Assembly: GCA_030037185.1 (NCBI GenBank)
Contig: JASHRR010001191.1
Location: forward strand, 1-7,383
Length of the DNA: 7,383 nt
Direction: 5' to 3'
DNA from: Xanthobacteraceae bacterium
GTDB lineage: Bacteria > Pseudomonadota > Alphaproteobacteria > Rhizobiales > Xanthobacteraceae
Numbering within the stretch: the stretch's first letter is position 1; each line of letters opens with the position of its first letter. Below, piece after piece: positions 1 to 5,348 of the stretch. The notes under the pieces were generated by a model that was not told where the DNA came from, made no database searches, and was given only the letters and a program-made list of their open reading frames with translations. A program made the position numbers and the translations under genes.

Positions 1-319
1 CGGTGCGTTTGTTGTGGGCGCGCGCGGCCTCGGCTCGCAGCTCGAGCCAGTCGTCGATGTCGCCGTCTCCCCGGCCAAGCCATGTCAACGCCACGAGATC
101 GATCTGCTCGTCCTCAGTTAGCGCGCGGATGAAGCCGGTGAGTTCCTGGACAACAGGATCATCAGCATGATCCTCAAGGACCGATAACATCGCGTCATCC
201 ACCGCATTGGATGCGTCACCGGGGTCAGTCACCACGTCCTTGACGTCGAATTCTCGCGCTTTGGCGATGATGAAGCGCAGCTTATCTGGGGATATTGAGA
301 GATTCGGGGCTTCCGGCAT
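1..319 (-). CDS. DUF3775 family protein, C-terminus beyond the window
   Basis: The reading frame begins with ATG at 319 and stays open to base 1, giving 106 residues without a stop, so the gene is cut by the window edge. The translation opens MPEAPNLSISPDKLRFIIAK, continues with AREFDVKD, an acidic stretch, and then a core containing FIRALTEDEQIDLVAL, WLGRGDGDIDDW and LRAEAARAHNKRT. I recognise this as the DUF3775 family from remembered homologs; its biochemical role is unknown to me. The start is supported by GAGGA five bases upstream of ATG. It lies 7 bases after the stop of the DUF2267 gene on the same strand, so the two are almost certainly co-transcribed and perhaps translationally coupled. 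No signal peptide or membrane segment is visible, so it is probably cytoplasmic. Confidence 0.88.
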   Translation of the reverse strand, partial: MPEAPNLSISPDKLRFIIAKAREFDVKDVVTDPGDASNAVDDAMLSVLEDHADDPVVQELTGFIRALTEDEQIDLVALTWLGRGDGDIDDWLELRAEAARAHNKRT

Positions 320-326
320 GGTGTCC

Positions 327-770
327 TCAAGCGACCTCGGATGAGACCGGCCACAGACCGGGCGAGTCCGCCGGTAGCGGATGGCGGACCTTGTCGATTT
401 CTCCCGCACCGATCTTGTCGGCGACGAGCTCAAATACCTCAGACCCCGCGTTCGGCGTAAACAGCATCGGATCGGTTCGGAAGGCCTCATCGACGCGGAC
501 CAGGAAACCCGCTCGATGCCGTTCGGTTACTGGAGTGCACGCTGGTCGCCAATGCGCGTAATAGGCGCCGCGCAGCAGGGTTGGCAGTTGAGCCCCGAAA
601 TGCGCGGCGTCATTGACCGGCAGCCAATCCGGTAGCGCCTGGGGCACGGTTCTCAACAGGCGGTACGAACATGCTTTGCTCTCCCACCCGAGCAGCGTGG
701 CGAGATCTTTAATCCAAGCATGCGGGGGTTGGACAGTGTGATCGATAAATTCAAGTCCGGCGCTGCTCAT
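327..770 (-). CDS. DUF2267 domain protein
   Basis: This encodes 147 residues if it starts at the ATG at 770. Typical DUF2267 features are seen: an N-terminal FIDHTVQ followed by WIKDLATLLGW, then YRLLRTVPQALPDWLPVNDA, the block HFGAQLPTLLRGAYYAHW, then ERHRAGFLVRVDEAF, and near the C-terminus SAGEI-type sequence (IGAGEIDKVRHPLP). The length fits the family. The frame can be extended to a TTG near 839, but GGAGGG lies seven bases before the ATG at 770 and the family similarity begins right after it, so I prefer 770. DUF2267 proteins are small, probably soluble, alpha-helical proteins of unknown biochemical role. No signal peptide or membrane segment is present. It is the first gene of a two-gene operon with the DUF3775 gene, and a wrecked chaperonin gene lies upstream on the same strand, which hints at a stress-related locus, though that is inference. 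Confidence 0.88.
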   Translation of the reverse strand: MSSAGLEFIDHTVQPPHAWIKDLATLLGWESKACSYRLLRTVPQALPDWLPVNDAAHFGAQLPTLLRGAYYAHWRPACTPVTERHRAGFLVRVDEAFRTDPMLFTPNAGSEVFELVADKIGAGEIDKVRHPLPADSPGLWPVSSEVA

Positions 771-1397
771 GTGAGCCCTCCAATTTGACTGCACTTCAAC
801 TTGGCGGTCCTGCGGCGATGCTGCCATGAGATTAGTCAAGGCTGGATCGCGAGGCTAGAGATACCGCTATTGGTGCTGCCGACCCCTGGTGCGTCTGTAG
901 CCTCATGATTGCCTCGGCACCTTCAGGACATCCCGAGCGCGCTAGGGCTGAGATGAGCTTTTGCGGCCCCCGTGCGCGTCAACTCATTGAAGCGCAGGCA
1001 ATTCAAGCGAGCACTCGGAGCCTTGTAGACAAAGCTGCGTGTCGGGATCATCTCTTGCCGAATGCAGGCTATGCTCTGCTGCGTACGCGCTGTGATGAAA
1101 CAATATCCACACCTGTCCAGAGTGTAGAACATTGCCTGCCGGTTAGGAGCAAGCCGAGCGACAATTCATGTTCGAGCCAGCGGCGCCTCTCTGGGGTGCC
1201 TTGCGAATCTGCTCTGCCGACAATGTGAGCGCAACCATTGGCCTCATCTCCATTGCAAGAAGGCAGTCCGGCTGACGGAACCTAGTGTTTGCTCCACGCA
1301 TGGTCATGATGTAAGGACCATGTTGGCGAGTTCTTCGCTATTGAGCATGGGATTCGGCATCCGCCCCGGCAACGATGCATGCGGTAACGCTGCAAGT
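771..1397. other. Gene-poor stretch between the groEL remnant and the DUF2267 gene
   Basis: I can assign no gene in these ~630 bases. Short open frames occur on both strands (905..1228 plus, 1132..923 minus), but neither has a recognisable domain and they overlap on opposite strands. The promoter of the DUF2267/DUF3775 operon should lie in the right or central part for minus-strand reading. A TTGACT reads on the minus strand at 839..834, but no good -10 element sits at the normal distance, so I do not call it. No T-rich hairpin is evident after the groEL remnant. Confidence 0.5.
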
Positions 1398-2010
1398 TTA
1401 AAGGGACATGTCCGGTTCGGTGGCTCGTTCACTCTTTTCTTCCGAAATCTCCGTCATAGTCGCCTCAGTCAGGAGTAGAACGCTCGCGACCGACACGGCA
1501 TTCTCAAGGGCCACGCGGACGACCTTAGTCGGGTCGATGATGCCGGCTTCGATCAAATCGACGTACTGCTTGCGTCCTGCGTCGAAGCCCTCGTTACCGG
1601 TGCCGGCGACCATGCGCGCAACGACGACTCCGCCATCGGCGGCTGAATTCTCGGCAATCTGACGCGTCAAGCGCACGCTTGAGAATCTGAACACCGGTTT
1701 TCTCATCACCCTCGCTTTTTGCCTCTTCTTCTGACACTGGCCCAACGCATCGCAGTAGCGCCAAGCCGCCGCCGGGCACAATTCCCTCAGCGACGGCCGC
1801 TTTGGTGGCGCTGATGGCATCATCGATGCGCCTCCTTCTTCGATTTCATCTCCGCCTCGGAGGGGGCTCCGACGCGAATCACCGCAACGCCGCCAGCAAG
1901 CTTCGCTAGTCGTTCCTGCAGCCGTTCGCGATCATAGTCGCTGGTCGACTTTTCGATCTCGCGATCTTTTCACGCGCTGCGGAGCGGAACAGGACCTGCT
2001 TGTAAGGCAT
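1398..2010 (-). pseudogene. groEL: Internally deleted, frameshifted groEL paralog (chaperonin)
   Basis: GroEL forms the double-ring ATP-driven protein-folding chaperonin, normally of about 545 residues. Here the start is intact: GAGGT lies ten bases before an ATG at 2010, followed by [16 protein letters not shown], the N-terminus of a divergent rhizobial-type GroEL paralog. At about 1963 the sequence jumps to [20 protein letters not shown], which belongs near residue 340, so about 320 codons are missing, including the ATPase DGT motif, the apical domain and part of the equatorial domain. [17 protein letters not shown] follows in that frame. An apparent one-base insertion near 1828 shifts the frame (a stop follows at once), and homology resumes with [20 protein letters not shown]. 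An apparent loss of about 8 bases near 1661..1670 shifts it again, after which [14 protein letters not shown] and [10 protein letters not shown] lead to a natural end at TAA. The Gly-Gly-Met-rich tail of standard GroEL is absent and the end reads [14 protein letters not shown], as expected for this paralog type. It cannot make a working chaperonin. Confidence 0.9.
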
Positions 2011-2410
2011 TTTTGGGCACCTCAGCGGTTCGTTCAACACGCTTTGATCTCTCTCAAAATTGCCAATCGCCTGAAAACTAGGTGCTTCAGGCCGTCCCGG
2101 AAATCTCGCCCGCTGACATTCAGCAGCCACTTCATTGGGCAGGTGGACTGCGTCCTTGAGACCAAGTGAAGCCGCGATATTGTTTCCAACGTGCCCCCAC
2201 GCATAGGGCGTCCTTCTAGTCGCGTCCGTCCCAGCACTCCGATCTCGCAACTGCGAGAATGCGCAGGGCCGCGTCGCACCGCGAGGATATTGAGCGCCGG
2301 ACGAAATTGCACACCCAAAGAGGTGATTGACGATTGATCTTGCTCAATGCGGGACCGGAAGACCCGTGGTCTTTGCATAATTATTGTTGGAACAAATAGG
2401 GAGGGTTCCT
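2011..2410. promoter_or_regulatory. Divergent upstream region of groEL remnant and EF-hand gene
   Basis: This 400-base gap separates two divergently read genes and should hold both promoters. Minus-strand frames stay open through much of it, but their translations match nothing I recognise and they run into the groEL start. For the EF-hand gene, a CATAAT at 2386..2391 resembles a -10 element, though no convincing -35 lies 17 bases upstream; TTGACG at 2327..2332 has no good partner either. A strong ribosome binding site, AGGGAGGG, ends five bases before the ATG at 2411. On the groEL side I see no CIRCE-type inverted repeat, the usual HrcA operator of groE operons. Confidence 0.45.
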
Positions 2411-2806
2411 ATGTATCGTAATGTTGTTGCGCTGGTTGGAATGTCGCTGATGATCGGTTCCGCATCGACCAGTGCATTTGCGGTTAGCAAGCGCACGGCT
2501 GCGGCTGCATCAGCAGATGTTCGAGCATTGGTGCGCATGATGGACAAGGACCAGAATGGTGCTGTGTCAAAACAGGAATTCATGGACTTCATGTCGCAGA
2601 CGTTCGATGCTCTCGACGTCAACGCCAGTGGCCAGCTTGAGCCGAGGGAGGTGCGGGCACTAACTTCCTCGAGATGGCTCGACTGTGAGTCTCTCGCAAT
2701 GCAAAGAGGCATTGTTGTCACCGAGCGCGGCCGCGAGACCACTGGAACGACTTCGCCCTGGAAGCAGTTCATGAATTCCTGCCTAGCCGGTAAGGTTAGC
2801 CGGTAA
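2411..2806 (+). CDS. Small exported EF-hand calcium-binding protein
   Basis: The product has 131 residues. Residues 1..24 form a signal peptide: a basic start (MYRN), a hydrophobic core (VVALVGMSLMIG) and an A-F-A cleavage site before VSKR, so the mature protein is probably periplasmic or secreted. Two 12-residue EF-hand loops follow. Loop 1 is DKDQNGAVSKQE at residues 45..56, with ligands at D1, D3, N5, S9 and E12 and the conserved Gly at 6. Loop 2 is DVNASGQLEPRE at 69..80, with D1, N3, S5, E9 and E12. The spacing is that of a paired EF-hand, so it should bind two calcium ions. The C-terminal third has two cysteines (about 92 and 122) that could form a disulfide outside the cytoplasm. I chose ATG 2411 over an upstream in-frame start at 2384 because it has an AGGGAGGG ribosome binding site and gives a clean signal peptide. 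Similar proteins occur in Bradyrhizobium as far as I recall; their physiological role is not known to me. No operon partner is visible. Confidence 0.88.
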   Translation: MYRNVVALVGMSLMIGSASTSAFAVSKRTAAAASADVRALVRMMDKDQNGAVSKQEFMDFMSQTFDALDVNASGQLEPREVRALTSSRWLDCESLAMQRGIVVTERGRETTGTTSPWKQFMNSCLAGKVSR

Positions 2807-3166
2807 AGTTCGTTAATTTTGCAGGTCAATGTAGGGCCGACGTCGTTAGAGAAAACATCGGCGTCTTCTATTCGATCGTTCGGATGAGCGCGGCTGTAGG
2901 ACCACTGCAGTCGCGCGCCGTTTTGCGTTCGATACTCGTTATCAGAAGCCTCGCCATCCGGCTAGCGCGGGAACTTCAAGACGATACGGCAATCTTTGGC
3001 CAGCTCACCTGGAATTTTCGGTCCAGAGTCGTCCGAGATCGCCTTTGAGCCGGATACGGAGACCAAGGTTCACGGCAGCCTCGTCACAAGGAGCGGTACC
3101 GTCTTTCTGCCCGACTCCGTTGATCGACATCATGCGATTACTCGGGCGGCCGAGTCGGTCGCAGCG

Positions 3167-3183
3167 GGATCAAACTTTGATCC
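3167..3183. repeat. Perfect palindrome, 8-base arms around one base
   Basis: GGATCAAA, a single C, then TTTGATCC form an uninterrupted inverted repeat. The symmetry resembles a dimeric repressor operator, but no gene starts nearby and one such match in a window of this size is not far from chance expectation. Function is unproven. Confidence 0.4.
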
Positions 3184-3418
3184 GGAGGCTGGCCCAAAAG
3201 AACGTGGGACAGGGTACGGGCGCAGATTTCAGATCTCGTGGCAGGCTTTTTCAGAACGCTTGAGCAGTCCTGACCACCCAGGACGATGCGCCGCCCAAAC
3301 GCCATGAACACGACGGCACCGCGCACCGGCGATGCCGGGATCTCAACGCGGCTGTACGACAGCCCTTTCTTCCGCACACCGCATTGGATGAGTCATTCGT
3401 GATCTCCTGTGTGATTGA

Positions 3419-3436
3419 CAGCGCCCGATGGCGCTG
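3419..3436 (-). terminator. Possible hairpin terminator of the NmrA gene
   Basis: CAGCGCC and GGCGCTG, separated by the four bases CGAT, form a perfect 7-base GC-rich stem beginning 12 bases after the NmrA stop codon. The position suits a terminator, but no T run follows on the minus strand, so it would be a weak intrinsic terminator or merely a stabilising 3' hairpin. Confidence 0.4.
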
Positions 3437-3447
3437 GCGCTATTTGC

Positions 3448-4287
3448 TCATTGAAATGCTGCCACATGCTCTTGTGCCCACGTTTCAAAGGTTCTTGGCT
3501 GATTTCCAGTCGCCTTTTCGACATCTTTCGTGAGGTACGCAAAGCGTCCGGTCCGTATTAGCGAAAAAGTCTCGACCAGCCCTTTGACCGTGTATTCTGG
3601 GAGGCCCATCTTTGCGAAGACTGCGCCCTGCTCTGCATCGGATACGGCGACGTGGCGAATTGATCGGCCGATCACCTTCGACAGCACCGCTGCCATGTCG
3701 CCGAAGCTAAGAAGCTCGGGACCCGTGAGTTCGTAGGCGACGTTCTCGTGCCCAGAGGTTGTGAGGGCCGCCTTGGCGACGAGTGCGACATCGCGCGGAT
3801 CGATTGGCCCCAGTTTTCCTTCACCGCCTGCTGAATAGACCGCATTCTCGCTGCGTACGCTTTGAATCCACGACAGCGCAAAATTCATGTACATGCTCGG
3901 CCGCAGGAAGGTCCAAGCTTGACCCGATGCGCGAATAAGCTCCTCACGCTCCTTGTGCCAGTGGCCATGACCTTGCACCGGCGTCCACCCAGCCTCTTGC
4001 GTTGAAATCTTTACGACGTGGCGCGCTCTCGTCCGCTTCGCTGCCGCCAGGGCATTCCGGTCCTGTTGCGTGCTCGCTGTGATGAGGAAGAAGCGCTCAA
4101 CACCCCGCATTGCGTTGGCGATCGAGTCTTCGTTGTCGAGGTCGCCGACGACCACCTCCACTTTGCCCTTGAACTTGGCGGCCCTTTCGGGATTTCGAGT
4201 CAGGACGCGCACCGCGCGGCCTGCGTCCACGAGCTGGGTGACGAGAAGGGTACCGACCGCTCCAGTCGCGCCAATCACCAAGATCAT
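3448..4287 (-). CDS. NmrA-like NAD(P)-binding oxidoreductase (atypical SDR)
   Basis: The product has 279 residues, a normal length for NmrA/HSCARG-like atypical short-chain dehydrogenases and close in plan to the QorB type of NAD(P)H:quinone oxidoreductase. The N-terminus (MILVIGATGAVGTLLVTQLV) is a Rossmann beta-alpha-beta unit with G6, G9 and G12 of the GxxGxxG motif. R31 (TRNPER) at the end of strand 2 would favour NADP(H). GDLDNEDS (48..55) and RFFLIT (65..70) are further Rossmann landmarks. VVKISTQEAG (91..100) and W-H-xxx-E followed by WTFLRPSMYMNF (125..136) are typical of the family. The classical SDR YxxxK pair is not evident, as in many NmrA-like proteins, some of which only sense redox state. 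No signal peptide or membrane segment is present. The start has an excellent AAGGAGGG ribosome binding site 5 bases upstream. It is divergent from a MarR regulator across 44 bases and likely repressed by it. The physiological substrate, perhaps a quinone or electrophile, is inference. Confidence 0.88.
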   Translation of the reverse strand: MILVIGATGAVGTLLVTQLVDAGRAVRVLTRNPERAAKFKGKVEVVVGDLDNEDSIANAMRGVERFFLITASTQQDRNALAAAKRTRARHVVKISTQEAGWTPVQGHGHWHKEREELIRASGQAWTFLRPSMYMNFALSWIQSVRSENAVYSAGGEGKLGPIDPRDVALVAKAALTTSGHENVAYELTGPELLSFGDMAAVLSKVIGRSIRHVAVSDAEQGAVFAKMGLPEYTVKGLVETFSLIRTGRFAYLTKDVEKATGNQPRTFETWAQEHVAAFQ

Positions 4288-4297
4288 ATGACCCTCC

Positions 4298-4326
4298 TTT
4301 ACAGGCCTGTGCCATATAGTTATATG
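4298..4326 (+). promoter_or_regulatory. Candidate marR promoter, possibly leaderless
   Basis: TTTACA at 4298..4303 (5 of 6 bases of the sigma-70 -35 consensus) is followed by exactly 17 bases and TATATG at 4321..4326 (4 of 6 of the -10 consensus). Transcription would start 6 to 7 bases further on, at about 4332..4333, on the A of the marR start codon. The -10 element lies in the 4313..4326 palindrome, so the regulator could repress itself. Confidence 0.5.
4313..4326. promoter_or_regulatory. Candidate MarR operator: inverted repeat over both -10 elements
   Basis: CATATA and TATATG flank a central GT, a perfect 6-base-arm inverted repeat. It is AT-rich in an otherwise GC-rich window, lies in the divergent gap, and covers the proposed -10 elements of both genes. 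This is where a dimeric MarR repressor would be expected to bind. A direct repeat, TATGATC, at 4323..4329 and 4331..4337 reaches into the marR start and might be a second contact. Confidence 0.5.
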
Positions 4327-4347
4327 ATCTTATGATCAGACGATCAA
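4319..4347 (-). promoter_or_regulatory. Candidate promoter of the NmrA gene
   Basis: On the minus strand TTGATC (4347..4342, 4 of 6 of the -35 consensus) is separated by exactly 17 bases from TATAAC (4324..4319, 5 of 6 of the -10 consensus). The start would fall near 4312, leaving a leader of about 25 bases that contains the strong ribosome binding site. The -35 element lies inside the first codons of marR, so the two transcription units physically overlap. Confidence 0.55.
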
Positions 4348-4814
4348 ACTATCGTCAACAGCGCATTGAGGCGCTCAACGCGCTGATCCCCGCTGCCCAG
4401 ACCGGGACGCACGTCTTAGACGAAGCAGCGGCGGCTTATCTCGGGATCAACCGCACGGACCTTCGTTGCCTCGGCATGGTCCTGGAACAGGGTCCGCTTT
4501 CCGCAAGCAAACTTGCAGAAAGCATTGGACTGACCCGCGGCGCCATGACCACGGCCTTGGACCGGATCGAGCAGGCCGGTTTCGTACGGCGCGTTCAAAA
4601 TGGTGTGGACCGGCGCGGTGTCATGGTCGAAGCGACCCAGGCCACAAAAGATGCTGTCGTAGCAATCTGGGGGCCAATCCGTGCCGAGGGGCTTGCATTA
4701 CTGGAAAAATATACCGATGCGGAACTCGATGTATTGTGCCGCTTCTTCGAAGACTACTGCAGAACCCAACAGACGCAAACCAAGCGCATCCGTGGATTGC
4801 GGCGGCGAGCCTGA
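4332..4814 (+). CDS. MarR-family winged-helix transcriptional regulator
   Basis: The product has 160 residues, normal for MarR dimeric regulators. An N-terminal helical part is followed by the winged helix: LSASKLAESIGLTRGAMTTA (56..75) is the helix-turn-helix with the recognition helix near 68..80, DRIEQAGFVRRVQ continues it, and the wing holds DRRGVMVEAT (93..102) with the family-typical Asp-Arg-Arg. C-terminal helices (EGLALLEKYTDAELDVLCRF) would complete the dimer interface. C46, C136 and C143 are present, but an oxidation-sensing role is not supported by sequence alone. The start is fixed by an in-frame TAG at 4317..4319 and by the lack of another Met before residue 49. No Shine-Dalgarno sequence precedes it, unlike the neighbouring genes. 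Divergence from the NmrA gene with a shared palindrome suggests it represses both genes until a ligand, often a phenolic or electrophile in this family, releases it. The ligand cannot be read from the sequence. Confidence 0.9.
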   Translation: MIRRSNYRQQRIEALNALIPAAQTGTHVLDEAAAAYLGINRTDLRCLGMVLEQGPLSASKLAESIGLTRGAMTTALDRIEQAGFVRRVQNGVDRRGVMVEATQATKDAVVAIWGPIRAEGLALLEKYTDAELDVLCRFFEDYCRTQQTQTKRIRGLRRRA

Positions 4815-5348
4815 CCAAATGGCATCCAAATAAGCCGGTTCGGCAGAAAGACGCCGTGCTTCGAGAGATCTTCCGCAATATCTGAATGCGCGCCGACAAG
4901 GTCTTGAATGACTATGCTGTCTGCTGCGATGCGTGAATCTGCTCTTGGCCCACCTCCGCCCACTTGCGCGGTGCACCAATGCCGTCAGCTTATTTGAGGT
5001 ACTGCGGACGTGCCGGTCAAACGGCCGCCATAGCTGTTCTTGACCCCGAGCTGCCCTGGGCAAATGCAGCATCCTGGTACACCGTCGAACGTCGCGCCAG
5101 AGTTGACCGGCGCCGACGTTGCTTCCGGCACATGGGCAGCGGATGAATCTGCGGCGACTGCACCTTCCCAGTCGGCGGACATCAAGTTGTCGAGCCCGCT
5201 GACGCGAGGACAATGCGCTCTACTCGGCGCGAATGCTTGCCATCTTGCCCAAAGTGGCGAGGATGCGCGCATGACTTCGACCCGGATGCACGAGGACTCT
5301 TGCGTCAGTCGAGCCGACCCGAAGCGCTCCATGCCCGCGAAAGGTACC
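4815..5348. other. Unassigned stretch between marR and the amidase
   Basis: I find no supportable gene here. A plus-strand frame runs from 5040 into the amidase, but its first ~100 codons look unlike any family and the amidase has its own start at 5349. Minus-strand frames (for example 5213..4698 and 5497..4985) overlap real genes or each other and have no recognisable domains. The stretch carries one copy of a 14-base word repeated near 7272. No promoter for the amidase is clear enough to call, and no strong hairpin follows marR. Confidence 0.45.
4960..4973. repeat. 14-base direct repeat, copy 1
   Basis: CCACTTGCGCGGTG occurs here and again at 7272..7285 in the same orientation. On the minus strand both copies can be read as Pro-Arg-Lys-Trp followed two codons later by Val-Gly-Gln, so the similarity may extend as degraded coding sequence. 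Neither copy lies in a recognised gene. Confidence 0.4.

Larger units (their letters stand above)
2807..3447. other. Unassigned stretch between the EF-hand and NmrA genes
   Basis: These ~640 bases contain no gene I can recognise. Overlapping open frames exist on plus (2996..3307 and 3045..3263) and minus (3377..3138, beginning at GTG), but none has a convincing ribosome binding site, domain or known family signature, and they compete for the same bases. The stretch holds a perfect 8-base-arm palindrome (3167..3183) and a hairpin just past the NmrA gene (3419..3436). It may be degraded coding sequence, but I cannot name a source. Confidence 0.45.

Noticed and set aside
771..839. A longer DUF2267 protein starting at a TTG at 839
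   Set aside because: The ATG at 770 has a strong GGAGGG at good spacing, and family similarity begins just after it.
905..1228. A plus-strand gene of 107 residues
   Set aside because: No recognisable domain, no ribosome binding site, unusually Cys- and Ser-rich composition, and a competing minus-strand frame over the same bases.
1906..2250. A 114-residue minus-strand open frame as an independent gene
   Set aside because: Its last third contains the true groEL start (ATG 2010) and then passes through the deletion junction out of frame. The upstream part resembles nothing and has no ribosome binding site.
2344..2829. A minus-strand gene of 161 residues
   Set aside because: It lies entirely opposite the well-supported EF-hand gene and has no family match; it is a shadow frame.
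4698..5213. A minus-strand gene of 171 residues
   Set aside because: It overlaps the 3' end of marR antisense, is Arg-rich as GC-rich shadow frames usually are, and contains no domain I recognise.
5040..5348. An amidase start at 5040
   Set aside because: The ~100 extra residues do not resemble the family, while ATG 5349 has a ribosome binding site and begins a basic, signal-like N-terminus.
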